64,000 nt of DNA. Origin: Xanthobacter sp. YC-JY1. Lineage in GTDB: Bacteria > Pseudomonadota > Alphaproteobacteria > Rhizobiales > Xanthobacteraceae. The stretch lies in assembly GCF_021730305.1 (NCBI RefSeq), contig NZ_CP032674.1, positions 667,001 to 731,000 of the forward strand, in the 5' to 3' direction. A model generated the notes under the pieces. That model searched no databases. It was not told the origin of the DNA and was given only the letters and a program-made list of their open reading frames with translations. Positions 53,285 to 62,237 of the stretch are shown here, piece by piece (the stretch's first letter is position 1; every line of letters begins with the position of its first letter). The position numbers and the translations under genes were made by a program.

Positions 53285-54007
53285 TCAGAACCGCGTCGTC
53301 AGCGTTGTCAGCCAGGCCGGGGAGACCTGGACCAGAACCGCTTCGATCCGCTTGTCGGCACCGGTGGCGATCAGCAGGCCGACCACCACCAGCACCAGAC
53401 CCATGAGGGCCTTGGCGCCCTTGCCGCCGGAAATCATGCGCCCGCGCCAGCGCATCAGCGTGGGGCGCGAGAGGGTGCCGGCGAGCGCCAGCGGCAGGCC
53501 GGCGCCGAGGCCGAACAGGGCCATCACGGCCGCCACCTCGCCGAGGTTGCGGCCCTGCGCGGCGAGCACCGAGGCCGCGCCCAGCGTCGGCCCGACACAG
53601 GGGCTCCACACCGCGCCGAGCAGCAGCCCGACGGCGAACTGGCCGCCCACACCCTCCGTCGCGAAGCCGGACAGGTGCCGGCTGGCGAGGTCGCTCACCG
53701 GCCCGCCCGCGGTGGCGAGCCGGGTCTGCAAGGGCGGCACGGCGAGGACCGCTCCGATGCCGATCATCAGCACCGCGCCCACCATCCGGAAGGCATCGCC
53801 TTCCAGCCCGATGGCGTAGCCGACGGTGGCGACGAACAGGCCGATGACGGTGAAGGAGAGCGTCACCCCCACCGCCAGCGCCAGCGGGGCGAGGCGGTGC
53901 TCGGCCGCTGCAGCGCCGAGCACCAAAGGCAGCAGCGGCACCACGCAGGGCGACAGGATGGAGAGCACGCCGGCGAGAAACGCGAGGCCGAGGCTGCCGA
54001 GGGCCAT
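53285..54007 (-). CDS. ccdA: CcdA-type cytochrome c biogenesis/thiol transporter
   Basis: The 240-residue protein (ATG 54007) is a CcdA/DsbD-beta-type membrane protein that carries reducing equivalents from cytoplasmic thioredoxin to the periplasm. It has six membrane segments and the conserved ILSPCVVPLLPLVLG and SPCVGPTLGAAS motifs; these two motifs hold the redox-active cysteine pair. It lies seven bases behind a periplasmic thioredoxin-like gene, its probable partner. C-type haems such as those of CcoO and CcoP need this pathway. Confidence 0.93.
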   Translation of the reverse strand: MALGSLGLAFLAGVLSILSPCVVPLLPLVLGAAAAEHRLAPLALAVGVTLSFTVIGLFVATVGYAIGLEGDAFRMVGAVLMIGIGAVLAVPPLQTRLATAGGPVSDLASRHLSGFATEGVGGQFAVGLLLGAVWSPCVGPTLGAASVLAAQGRNLGEVAAVMALFGLGAGLPLALAGTLSRPTLMRWRGRMISGGKGAKALMGLVLVVVGLLIATGADKRIEAVLVQVSPAWLTTLTTRF

Positions 54008-54014
54008 GGTCGCC

Positions 54015-54452
54015 TCAGACGCCCTTGGCCAGCAGCGCCTCGATGGACGGCCGCGCGGTATCACCCACGGAACGGCCTTCCTCGGTCTTGCCCTTGTAGA
54101 CGATGAGGGTGCTCTGGGAGCGGGCGCCGAAGGCCTTCACCACGTCCTTCTGGCTGTCGAAATCGACGCGGAACACCACCATCTCCTTGAATTTGGGGGT
54201 CGCGAGCAGCTCGCCGAGAATGGGCGCCTGGGCCGCGCACACCGGACACCAGCTGGCATGGATCTCCACCAGGATGGGCTTGCCAGCCTTCTGCGCGTCG
54301 GCGAAGGCCGCCGGCGTGTAGGCGGCATGGGCGGTGGAGGATTGTGCGGTGGCGCCGTGCTCGGTGCCGGCGAGGGCGGATGCGCCGGCCAAGGCGGCCG
54401 CGGCAAGCGGAAGGGCGATCGCGAAGGCGAGGGTGAAACGGCGGGTGAACAT
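54015..54452 (-). CDS. Periplasmic thioredoxin-family protein
   Basis: The 145-residue protein has a signal peptide (about residues 1-28) and a thioredoxin fold with Cys69-Pro-Val-Cys72 (ASWCPVC) and the usual FRVDFDSQKD and STLIVYKGK segments. The cis-Pro of classic thioredoxins is replaced by Thr-Leu (QSTLIVY). It is the first gene of the pair with ccdA and probably takes electrons from it. Confidence 0.9.
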   Translation of the reverse strand: MFTRRFTLAFAIALPLAAAALAGASALAGTEHGATAQSSTAHAAYTPAAFADAQKAGKPILVEIHASWCPVCAAQAPILGELLATPKFKEMVVFRVDFDSQKDVVKAFGARSQSTLIVYKGKTEEGRSVGDTARPSIEALLAKGV

Positions 54453-54640
54453 GATGGCGTCCTTCTTCCCTGGATCGGCTGCGCGTGGCCGACATCGGGC
54501 TTTTCGGGGCGCGGCGGCGGGCGGTTACAGCGGCAGGAGCCATCACGGCCAGTTGATCGGCGTTCACAGGCCCGGCCAATTCCGCTAGACCACGGACCAG
54601 ACAGGGGCCGGCGCGGGTCGGCCCGGGAGGAATTTGCTCC

Positions 54641-55261
54641 GTGAACGATCAGGTGAAGCTCGTCCTTGCCTCCGGCTCTCCCCGCCGCCTCGCGCTGCTG
54701 AACCAGGCCGGTATCGATCCGGACCTTCTCATGCCCGCCGACGTGGACGAGACGCCCGAGCGCGGCGAGCTGCCCCGCCGCCTCGCCCAGCGCCTCTCGC
54801 AGGAGAAGGCGAAGCTGGTGGCCGGCCGGGCCAAGGATGCCGAGATGAACGCGCTGGTGCTCGCCGCCGACACGGTGGTGGCGGTGGGCCGGCGCATCCT
54901 GCCCAAGCCCGATCTGGTGGACGAGGCGGAGGCCTGCCTGCGCCTGCTCTCCGGCCGCACCCATCGGGTCTATACCGGCGTCTGCCTCATCGATCCGCGC
55001 GGCCGCACGGCCACCCGCCTCGTGGAGACCCGGGTGCGCTTCAAGCGGCTCTCGCGCGACGAGATCAACGATTACCTCGCCTGCGGCGAGTGGCGCGGCA
55101 AGGCGGGCGGCTACGCCATCCAGGGCATTGCCGGGGGCTTCGTGGTGAAACTGGTGGGCTCCTACACCAACGTGGTCGGGCTGCCGCTTTCGGAAACCCT
55201 CGGCCTCCTGACCGGCCAGGGCTACGACGTGCGCGCCGGCTGGGTGGAGCGCGCGGCGTGA
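54641..55261 (+). CDS. maf: Maf-family nucleotide pyrophosphatase
   Basis: The 206-residue protein is a Maf/YhdE/YceF-type nucleoside triphosphate pyrophosphatase, thought to clear non-canonical nucleotides. It has the signature [17 protein letters not shown] at the start, [11 protein letters not shown] with the metal-binding Asp, and [26 protein letters not shown]. The start is a GTG. It overlaps yacG by four bases, the usual maf-yacG pair; infA, often upstream, is not here. Confidence 0.93.
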   Translation: MNDQVKLVLASGSPRRLALLNQAGIDPDLLMPADVDETPERGELPRRLAQRLSQEKAKLVAGRAKDAEMNALVLAADTVVAVGRRILPKPDLVDEAEACLRLLSGRTHRVYTGVCLIDPRGRTATRLVETRVRFKRLSRDEINDYLACGEWRGKAGGYAIQGIAGGFVVKLVGSYTNVVGLPLSETLGLLTGQGYDVRAGWVERAA

Positions 55262-55464
55262 GCGCGGATACCCCCGCCAAACCCATCCCCGCCGCTCGTC
55301 CGTGCCCCATCTGCGGGAAGCCGCCGGTGGAGCGCTACAAGCCCTTCTGCTCCAAGCGCTGCGCGGACGTGGACCTCAACCGCTGGCTGTCCGGCAGCTA
55401 CGCCATCCCCGGCCGTCCCGAGGAGGACGAGGACGGGGAGAGCGGACCGCCAGAGCGCGAATAG
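55258..55464 (+). CDS. yacG: DNA gyrase inhibitor YacG
   Basis: The 68-residue protein starts with GTG overlapping the maf stop. The zinc-binding pattern is CPIC...FCSKRC, followed by [17 protein letters not shown], diagnostic of YacG. The tail is acidic. YacG of Escherichia coli binds GyrB and blocks gyrase. Confidence 0.93.
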   Translation: MSADTPAKPIPAARPCPICGKPPVERYKPFCSKRCADVDLNRWLSGSYAIPGRPEEDEDGESGPPERE

Positions 55465-55557
55465 GCGCCCTCCGCCCCCACCTTGACGGCTCCCGTTACG
55501 GCGCGCGAGGGTGCCGCAGGTCTGGCGCGGGCCGGGTCTGGCAGTGGAGCGAGCATC

Positions 55558-57039
55558 ATGGCGGCGGTGGAACGGGTGTCGGCGGATCATCCCGCCTTCC
55601 GGACTGAGGCCTTCATCGACGGCGCCTTCGTGCCGGCCGCCTCGGGCCGCACCTTCAGCGCGATCAATCCCGCCACCGGCCATGCCATCGCCGAAGTCGC
55701 GGCCTGCGATGCGGAGGATGTGGACCGGGCCGTGAAGGCCGCGCGCCGCGCCTTCGAGGATCGCCGCTGGGCCGGCCAGCGCCCGCTGGAGCGCAAGCGC
55801 ACCCTGTTGCGCTTCGCCGAACTCATCCGCACCCACCGGGACGAACTGGCCCTCACCGAGACGCTGAACATGGGCAAGCCCATCTCGGACGCCCGCGCCA
55901 TCGACGTGCGGGCGGCGGCCGACTGCTTCGCCTATTACGGGGAGTGCTGCGACAAGGTCTATGGCGAGGTCGCGCCCACCACGGACGACAACCTCGCTTT
56001 GGTGCTGCGCGAGCCGCTGGGCATCGTCGGCTGCGTCACGCCGTGGAACTTCCCCATGATCATGGCCGCCTGGAAGGTGGCGCCGGCGCTGGCCATGGGC
56101 AATTCCGTGGTGCTGAAGCCGGCGGAGGAGAGCCCGCTCACCGCGCTGCGCCTCGCCGAGCTGGCGGCGGAAGCCGGCATCCCCGACGGGGTGTTCAACG
56201 TGGTGCCGGGGCTCGGCGTCGAGGCCGGCAAGGCGCTGGGGCTCCACATGGATGTGGACGCCATCGCCTTCACCGGCTCCACCGAGGTCGGCCGCTATTT
56301 CCTGCGCTATTCGGCCGAGAGCAACATCAAGCGCGTGGCCCTCGAACTGGGCGGCAAGACCGCCTTCGTGGTGGCGCACGACGTGAAGGACCTCGGCGCC
56401 GTGGCCGAGGCGGTGGCCGGCGGCATCTTCTTCAATCAGGGCGAGATGTGCACGGCGGCCTCGCGGCTGCTCGTGGACAACCGCATCCGCGCCGAGCTGG
56501 TGGAGCGTGTGGCCGCGCTTGCCCCGCGCTGGATGCCGGGCGATCCGCTCGACCCCGATGCGCCGGCCGGTGCGGTGGTGAGCCGCGAGCATCAGGGCCG
56601 CATCCTCTCCGCGATCCAGGCCGGCGGCGAGAGCGGAGCACGGCTGGTGACGGGCGGCACGGCCGTGCGCACGGAAACCGGCGGTGCCTTCGTGGCGCCC
56701 ACCGTGTTCGACGACGTGGCACCGTCCTCCGCGCTGGCGCAGAACGAGATCTTCGGGCCCGTGCTTTCAGTGATCGGCTTCGACGGGCTGGACGAGGCGG
56801 TGGAAATCGCCAACGGCACCATCTACGGCCTCGGTGCCTCCGTCTGGAGCGCCAACCTTGCCGCCGCCCACAAGGTGGCGCGGCGCTTCAAGGCCGGCAT
56901 CGTCTATGTGAACTGCTTCGACGCCGACGACATCACCACGCCCTTCGGCGGCGTGAAACAGTCCGGCTTCGGGCGCGACAAGTCCCTTCATGCGCTGGAG
57001 AAGTATTCCGACCTCAAGACGGTGTGGACGCGGCTCTAG
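55558..57039 (+). CDS. NAD(P)-dependent aldehyde dehydrogenase (PuuC-like)
   Basis: The 493-residue protein (ATG 55558) is an aldehyde dehydrogenase of the class acting on gamma-glutamyl- or amino-aldehydes. TPWNFPMIMAAWKVAPALA, the FTGSTEVG cofactor loop, ELGGK with the general base Glu, and NQGEMCTAASR with the catalytic Cys are all present, as is the PFGGVKQSGFGRD tail. An aminotransferase that yields such aldehydes lies two genes on. The frame extends upstream to 55483, but the ATG gives the family N-terminus. Confidence 0.9.
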   Translation: MAAVERVSADHPAFRTEAFIDGAFVPAASGRTFSAINPATGHAIAEVAACDAEDVDRAVKAARRAFEDRRWAGQRPLERKRTLLRFAELIRTHRDELALTETLNMGKPISDARAIDVRAAADCFAYYGECCDKVYGEVAPTTDDNLALVLREPLGIVGCVTPWNFPMIMAAWKVAPALAMGNSVVLKPAEESPLTALRLAELAAEAGIPDGVFNVVPGLGVEAGKALGLHMDVDAIAFTGSTEVGRYFLRYSAESNIKRVALELGGKTAFVVAHDVKDLGAVAEAVAGGIFFNQGEMCTAASRLLVDNRIRAELVERVAALAPRWMPGDPLDPDAPAGAVVSREHQGRILSAIQAGGESGARLVTGGTAVRTETGGAFVAPTVFDDVAPSSALAQNEIFGPVLSVIGFDGLDEAVEIANGTIYGLGASVWSANLAAAHKVARRFKAGIVYVNCFDADDITTPFGGVKQSGFGRDKSLHALEKYSDLKTVWTRL

Positions 57040-57060
57040 CCGTCCGGGACGCGATATCCG

Positions 57061-57699
57061 TCAGCGCCGCGCCAGAAGATGCACCTCTTCGGTGGCTTCC
57101 CACTGGCCCTTGAGGGCGTCGGGACGGGTGACGGCATCGAGCTGCGTCACCTCATAGCCGGCATCATGCAGCGCGTGAACTTCTGACGCCGGCACGGAGA
57201 AGGGCGGGCCCCCGACCAGGGACTGGTCGTAGACTAGGGTCACCACCAGCTGCGGAACCGCCCCGGTGATGGCCCTGACATGGGCGGCATAGCGCGGCCG
57301 CATGTCGGGCGGCAAAGCGATCAGGGCGGCGCGGTCATAGACGGCATCCACCGGCCCGAGGGTCTCGGCGGTAAGGGCGAAGATGTCGCCCTGGAAGATG
57401 TCGAGGCCGGGCGCGCGGAAGCGCAGGAGGTCGCCGGCCTCGGTGATCTCGGGCACCACCCCCAGCTCGGCGAACAGCTCGTCCACCGCGATGCGGCTCA
57501 GTTCCGCGCCGGCCACGGCGAAGCCCTGTCCGAGCAGATAGGCGATGTCCCGCGTCTTGCCGCACAAAGGCAGGAAGATGCGCGCGCCGGGCGCGAGGTC
57601 GAGGCGGGAGAGGTGCTTCACCAGATAGGTATTGGGCTTTCCCTCGTGGAAGCCGATCTGCTTCGTCTCCCACCGCGCCTGCCAGAACCCCGGTTCCAT
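57061..57699 (-). CDS. tpm: Thiopurine S-methyltransferase-like protein
   Basis: The 212-residue product (ATG 57699) belongs to the TPMT family of SAM-dependent methyltransferases. It has MEPGFWQARWETKQIGFHEGKPN, the SAM motif IFLPLCGKTRDIAYLLGQG, AELSRIAVDELF and AVYDRAALIALPPDMRPRYAAH. Bacterial members methylate thiols, selenium or tellurium compounds. It is divergent from the aminotransferase gene and convergent with the aldehyde dehydrogenase gene. Confidence 0.9.
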   Translation of the reverse strand: MEPGFWQARWETKQIGFHEGKPNTYLVKHLSRLDLAPGARIFLPLCGKTRDIAYLLGQGFAVAGAELSRIAVDELFAELGVVPEITEAGDLLRFRAPGLDIFQGDIFALTAETLGPVDAVYDRAALIALPPDMRPRYAAHVRAITGAVPQLVVTLVYDQSLVGGPPFSVPASEVHALHDAGYEVTQLDAVTRPDALKGQWEATEEVHLLARR

Positions 57700-57829
57700 G
57701 CCTCGCCTCCGCACGCTCGATCCACCGCCGCAGCTTTAGCAGATCAGGCGGGCGGCGACAGCGCGGGGGTGGCCCACGGCCTCGCTTTCGCGCTAGAACC
57801 GAAGAGGTTCAACACGGAGCATCGCCATC

Positions 57830-59263
57830 GTGACGTCCGCCCCCCTGTCCAACTCCACCGCCCACTGGCGCGCGCTGGATGCGGCGCACCACCTGCACCC
57901 GTTTTCCGACACGAAGGCGCTGAACGCCGAGGGGGTGCGGGTCATCACGCGGGCCGAGGGGGTCTACGTCTTCGACAGCGACGGCAACAAGATTCTCGAC
58001 GGCATGTCGGGCCTGTGGTGCTCGCAGGTGGGGCACGGGCGGCACGCCATCGTCGATGCCATCGCCCAGCAGCTGCACCAGCTCGATTATTACAACACCT
58101 TCTTCAAGACCACCCATCCCGGCGCGGCGGAGCTGGCGGCGGCCATCTCCGAGGTGGCGCCGGCCCACATGAACCATGTGTTCTTCACCTCCGGCGGCTC
58201 GGAGGCGGTGGATACGGTGCTGCGCATGGTGCGCCATTACTGGGCGTCGCTGGGCAAGCCCGAGAAGCACATCTTCATTTCCCGCCGCAACGGCTATCAC
58301 GGCTCCACCATGGGCGGCGCCTCGCTGGGCGGCATGAAGCCCATGCATGCCCAGGGCGGGCTGCCCATTCCCGGCATCATCCACGTGGCCCAGCCCTATT
58401 GGTGGGCCGAGGGCGGGGAGATGAGCCGCGAGGATTTCGGTCTCTACGCCGCGCGCGAGGTGGCCCGCGCCATCGACGAGGCGGGGCCGGAGAATGTGGC
58501 CGCCTTCATCGGCGAACCGATCCAGGGGGCCGGCGGCGTCATCATCCCCCCCGCCAATTACTGGCCCGAGGTGGAGCAGATCTGCCGCGAGCGCGACGTG
58601 CTGCTGATCTGCGACGAGGTGATCTGCGGCTTCGGGCGCACGGGGCGCTGGTTCGGCGCCGAATTCATGGGGGTGAAGCCGGACCTCATCACCTTCGCGA
58701 AGGGCGTGACCTCCGGCTACTTCCCGCTGGGCGGCGTGATCGTCGGCGATCGTTTCGCCGAAGGCTTCATCGAGCATGGCGGCGACTTCAACCACGGCTA
58801 CACCTATTCCGGCCATCCCGGCGGCTGCGCCGCGGCGCTCGCCAACCTCAAGATCATGCACGAGGAAAAGCTGGTGGACCGGGTGCGGACCGATATCGGC
58901 CCCTACCTCCAGGAACGCTGGCTGAAGCTCGCGGAGCATCCCCTCGTGGGCGAGGCGCGCATGGTGGGGCTCATCGGGGCCATGGAGCTGACCCCCGACA
59001 AGGCCACCCGCGCCGCCTTCGCTGCGGAGGAGGGCACGGTGGGCCTTATCTGCCGCGACTTCTCCTTCAAGGAAGGGCTGGTGATGCGCGCGGTGCGCGA
59101 TGGCATGATCCTCGCCCCGCCCTTCACGCTGTCCCACGAGGAAGCGGACGAACTGGTCGCGACCGCCTGGCGGGTGCTGGACCTCACCCATGCCGAGCTC
59201 ATCAAGCGCGGGATGATGGTGCCGGTGCCCCGCTTGCCGGCGCGGGCGACCGCCAGCGTCTGA
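57830..59263 (+). CDS. Class III aminotransferase (putrescine/omega-amino acid:pyruvate type)
   Basis: The 477-residue PLP enzyme starts at GTG 57830. It has LDGMSGLWCSQVGHG near the start, the TSGGSEAVDTVLRM phosphate loop, ICDEVICGFGRTG with the PLP Asp, and the Schiff-base Lys in LITFAKGVTSGYFPLGG. The HPFSDTKALN start is that of beta-alanine/putrescine:pyruvate aminotransferases (SpuC-like). Together with the PuuC-like aldehyde dehydrogenase it could take putrescine through 4-aminobutanal to GABA. Substrate is inferred. Confidence 0.88.
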   Translation: MTSAPLSNSTAHWRALDAAHHLHPFSDTKALNAEGVRVITRAEGVYVFDSDGNKILDGMSGLWCSQVGHGRHAIVDAIAQQLHQLDYYNTFFKTTHPGAAELAAAISEVAPAHMNHVFFTSGGSEAVDTVLRMVRHYWASLGKPEKHIFISRRNGYHGSTMGGASLGGMKPMHAQGGLPIPGIIHVAQPYWWAEGGEMSREDFGLYAAREVARAIDEAGPENVAAFIGEPIQGAGGVIIPPANYWPEVEQICRERDVLLICDEVICGFGRTGRWFGAEFMGVKPDLITFAKGVTSGYFPLGGVIVGDRFAEGFIEHGGDFNHGYTYSGHPGGCAAALANLKIMHEEKLVDRVRTDIGPYLQERWLKLAEHPLVGEARMVGLIGAMELTPDKATRAAFAAEEGTVGLICRDFSFKEGLVMRAVRDGMILAPPFTLSHEEADELVATAWRVLDLTHAELIKRGMMVPVPRLPARATASV

Positions 59264-59554
59264 GGGACCCGCGAGGCCGGTGCCTCGGGCGCCCGTTCTG
59301 CTGCCCGGCCGGGTGCCGGGCATCCCCGCCAAACCGCGCGGGAGCGCGTTCGGCACATGTCCTGCCATACATGTAGACCAGCCGGCCGTCTCCCCCGATA
59401 CCTTTGACGGGTGATTCCCTCACGGCAAAGCCACAGTCAAAAGCGGCGCGCGCGGGGCGACGGCCAAGGTTTGCGGAGGCCTCGTTCTCAAATCATCGCA
59501 AATGTCCAGAAGGTATTGATCGCCGTCGGGAACGATTTGCCATCGAGCACTGTT

Positions 59555-59582
59555 TCTCCTGCAACATGAACGCAGCAGGAGA
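59555..59582 (+). promoter_or_regulatory. Hairpin that covers the Shine-Dalgarno of the DUF1236 gene
   Basis: TCTCCTGC (59555-59562) and GCAGGAGA (59575-59582) form a perfect eight-base stem with a 12-base loop. The second arm contains AGGAG, the ribosome binding site of the gene that starts at 59589. Folding would limit translation, so this may be a thermosensor-like or trans-acting control point. The rest of the 325-base gap 59264-59588 shows no gene. Confidence 0.6.
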
Positions 59583-59588
59583 GGTAAC

Positions 59589-59990
59589 ATGCGCAAGACA
59601 TTGTTGATCAGTACCGTGGTTGCCGGCCTCGCGGCTCCCGTGATCGTTCCCACGGTCGCTTTCGCGCAGGCCTCCACCGCCACGGGCGCCATCGGCGGCG
59701 CTGCTGTCGGCGCGGTGGTCGGCGGCCCCGTGGGTGCCGTGGTCGGCGGCGTGGTGGGTGCGGGCGTTGGTGCCGCGGCCGAGCCGCCGCAGGAAGTGCG
59801 AACCTATGTGATGAAGGAGCGCCGTCCCTCCGTCCGCCTCCAGCAGGAAGTGGTCGTGGGTGAGCCCCTGCCGTCCAACGTGGTGCTCTACGACATTCCG
59901 GACAACAACCAGTACGGATACACCGTCGTCAACGACCGCCGGGTGATCGTGGATCCCCGGACCCGCAAGGTGGTCTATATCGTCGAGTGA
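59589..59990 (+). CDS. Secreted DUF1236 domain protein
   Basis: The 133-residue protein has a signal peptide ending near AFA-Q (about residue 27), a Gly/Ala/Val-rich stretch of repeated GAVVGG units (about 32-63) that resembles a glycine-zipper, and a C-terminal DUF1236 domain (VVGEPLPSNVVLYDIPDNNQYGYTVVNDRRVIVDPRTRKVVYIVE in outline). DUF1236 proteins are abundant in Hyphomicrobiales and envelope-associated; the role is unknown. Confidence 0.88.
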   Translation: MRKTLLISTVVAGLAAPVIVPTVAFAQASTATGAIGGAAVGAVVGGPVGAVVGGVVGAGVGAAAEPPQEVRTYVMKERRPSVRLQQEVVVGEPLPSNVVLYDIPDNNQYGYTVVNDRRVIVDPRTRKVVYIVE

Positions 59991-60013
59991 CGGAACGGTC
60001 TGGTACCGCGTCG

Positions 60014-60042
60014 AAGGCGCCGCCCCCAGGGGCGGCGCCTTT
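60014..60042. terminator. Terminator between DUF1236 and GST genes
   Basis: AAGGCGCCGCCCC (60014-60026) and GGGGCGGCGCCTT (60029-60041) form a perfect, very GC-rich stem with a minimal loop, followed by TTT. It lies between the convergent DUF1236 and GST genes. Confidence 0.8.
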
Positions 60043-60048
60043 GGCGTT

Positions 60049-60648
60049 TCAGGCCACCGGCGTGGAGTCTGCAAACTGCGGATGCGCGGCACTGAAGGCG
60101 TCGAACCAGGCGACGAGCTTGGGATGATCGGCCCGCCAGTCCCCCGCGAAGCGGAAATCGAACCAGCCGAGGGCGCAGGCGAGGGCGATGTCGCCCACGT
60201 TCGGCGTGCCGGAATAGGGCTCCACCTCGGCTTCCAGCGCATCGAGCGCGCGCAGGCGCTTGCCGGCCTGATGCTCCAGCCAGCGCGCCTCGTGCTTCTC
60301 CTGCGGCCGGAAGCGCGCCTCATAGAGGATGAGGATGGCCGCATCCATCATCCCGTCCACGAGCGCTTCCCGGCGCAGGACCTTGATACGCGCCGTAGGC
60401 TCGATGGGGAGGATGCGCCCGTCGCCGGCCAGATGGTCCAGATAGGCGAGGATCACGGAGGAATCGAACAGCACCTCGCCGTCCCCGGTCAGCAGCGCCG
60501 GGATCTTTCCCAGCGGGTTCTGCTGGCGCAGCGTGTCGTTCGCGTCGAGGGTGTCGGCGGGCTCCAGCTCAAGCGAGATGCCGAGGATGGCAGCGGCGAC
60601 GCGCACCTTGCGCACGAAGGGAGAGGTGGGGGAGTGGCGGAGCAGCAT
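60049..60648 (-). CDS. Glutathione S-transferase family protein
   Basis: The 199-residue product (ATG 60648) has the N-terminal thioredoxin-like domain (MLLRHSPTSPFVRKVRVAAAILGI with the SPFVRK active-site turn, NPLGKIPALLTGDGEVLFDSSVILAYLD) and a helical C-terminal domain with PNVGDIALACALGWFDFRF. This resembles the YibF subgroup. It stands alone. Confidence 0.9.
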   Translation of the reverse strand: MLLRHSPTSPFVRKVRVAAAILGISLELEPADTLDANDTLRQQNPLGKIPALLTGDGEVLFDSSVILAYLDHLAGDGRILPIEPTARIKVLRREALVDGMMDAAILILYEARFRPQEKHEARWLEHQAGKRLRALDALEAEVEPYSGTPNVGDIALACALGWFDFRFAGDWRADHPKLVAWFDAFSAAHPQFADSTPVA

Positions 60649-60766
60649 GTGGGGGTCCGTCAGGACGGGGGAGGGACCCTCTGGATAGCGCGCCTGCCGC
60701 CATGCTGCCACGCAAAATCAACGGCATCTCCCCTGCCGCGTTCGCTACCCGGTTATTCCGATGGCC

Positions 60767-61639
60767 TCAGCCCGCTTCGGTCAGCCACGACACCCGCGCG
60801 CGCCCCTTGCCGTCCCGCGCCAGCAGCGGGGCGAGGGCGTTGAGCACCGTTTTCATCTCGTCCGCCAGCGTGAAGGGCGGATTGACGATGATGAGGCCGG
60901 AGCCGGAGAGGGTGTCCAGCGCGCGCACCTGCGCGAAGTCGAGTTCCACCCTCAGGGTCTTGGGCAGTTTCAGGTGGGCCACGTCGCGGCGGAAGGCGTC
61001 CACCGCGCGCAGGTCCTTGATGGGATACCAGAGCATGAAGATGCCGGTGGCGAAGCGCCGGTGCGCCGCCTCCAGCCCCGCCACCATGCGCTGGAACTCG
61101 CCGGGTTCCTCGAAGGGCGGGTCCACCAGCACCACGCCGCGCCGCTCGCGCGGGGGGAGATGCGCGGCGAGCGCCTGCCAGCCGTCCTGGGCGAGCACCT
61201 TCACCCGGCCCTCGGCGCCGGGCGCCTCGCCCACCCGCTTTTCCAGCTTCGCCCGCTCCTCCTTGTTCAGCTCGCAGAACAGGAACTTGTCCTGCGGCCG
61301 CGACAGAGCCAGGGCGAGGGCCGGCGAGCCGGGATAGAGCTTGCGCCCGCCCTCGCGCAGTCCGCGCACGCAATCGAGATAGGGCGCAAGAAGCGCCGCG
61401 GCGGGGGCGGGAAGGGTGCCGGCATCCTGAGCCGCCAGCACGGCCTCGATGCCCGCATCCGCCTCGCCGGTCTTGCGGGCATTGATGCCGTCGAGATCGT
61501 AGAGCCCGGCGCCGGCATGGGTGTCGAGCACGCGGTAGGGCGCGTCCTTCTTGCCGAGATAGGCGAGCACGCGGGCCAGCGCGGCGTGCTTCATGACATC
61601 GGCGGGATTTCCGGCGTGGAAGGCGTGGCGATAATTCAT
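60767..61639 (-). CDS. rlmJ: 23S rRNA (adenine-N6) methyltransferase RlmJ
   Basis: RlmJ methylates A2030 of 23S rRNA. The 290-residue product is full length: MNYRHAFHAGNPADVMKHAAL is the diagnostic N-terminus, VLDTHAGAGLYDL the SAM motif, and VLVDPPFEEPGEF the catalytic DPPF motif. Confidence 0.95.
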   Translation of the reverse strand: MNYRHAFHAGNPADVMKHAALARVLAYLGKKDAPYRVLDTHAGAGLYDLDGINARKTGEADAGIEAVLAAQDAGTLPAPAAALLAPYLDCVRGLREGGRKLYPGSPALALALSRPQDKFLFCELNKEERAKLEKRVGEAPGAEGRVKVLAQDGWQALAAHLPPRERRGVVLVDPPFEEPGEFQRMVAGLEAAHRRFATGIFMLWYPIKDLRAVDAFRRDVAHLKLPKTLRVELDFAQVRALDTLSGSGLIIVNPPFTLADEMKTVLNALAPLLARDGKGRARVSWLTEAG

Positions 61640-61808
61640 CTCGGCTCGGCGATGGCGCGGAAGGGGGATGGGGACGGCGCGTGCAGCTGTGACGCAACGG
61701 TATTGTGGCCCTCGTGACGCCGTGCGACCGTCCCGGCGTGACGCATGGACGCCGGCGCGTCAAGCGGCAGTCAACCGCACGCGGCCTCCGCGTCCGCAGG
61801 AGGAAAAC

Positions 61809-62207
61809 ATGAAGCCTCTCGTTTTCGCGCTGTCCCTTGTTGCCACGCTCGCGGTCGTGGTGCCGGCTTCGGCCCAGCAGGTCCCCTCCCTCGTCGGCAC
61901 CTGGAAGGGGCCGAGCGACGGTGTGGGCATGGAAATGGGCTATGTCACCGCCGATTACGGCTTCGTCGTCGAGGAGCAGCGCGGCCGCTCCTTCAAGGGC
62001 AAGGTGATCTATCCGGTGCCCGGCGGCACCAAGTCCGAGCCCATTCACGGCACGATCACGCCCGACCTGAAGACCGTCTATGTGGTGGGCGACGACGGCT
62101 TCCACATCGGCACGCTGCAGCCCGACGGCAAGTTCGACCTCTGCTATCTGGAAGTCGACGACGACGACGCGCTGGCGCTCTGCGCGCGCCTCACCAAGCA
62201 GCCCTGA
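61809..62207 (+). CDS. Secreted hypothetical protein
   Basis: The 132-residue product (ATG 61809) has a signal peptide ending near PASAQQ (about residue 23). The mature part is small and probably beta-rich (VGTWKGPSDGVGMEMGYVTADYGFVVEEQRGRSFKGKVIYP in outline), with two Cys near the end (FDLCYLEVDDDDALALCARL). The WKG start and beta pattern recall lipocalin-like domains, but I do not recognise the family. AGGAGGA precedes the start. Confidence 0.75.
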   Translation: MKPLVFALSLVATLAVVVPASAQQVPSLVGTWKGPSDGVGMEMGYVTADYGFVVEEQRGRSFKGKVIYPVPGGTKSEPIHGTITPDLKTVYVVGDDGFHIGTLQPDGKFDLCYLEVDDDDALALCARLTKQP

Positions 62208-62237
62208 AGACGGATCGCGCACCGGCCGGCGGGGGCC

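Noticed and set aside
55465-55557. tRNA gene after yacG, as seen in some alphaproteobacteria
   Set aside because: No cloverleaf or conserved T-loop (GTTCRANYC) could be found in the interval.
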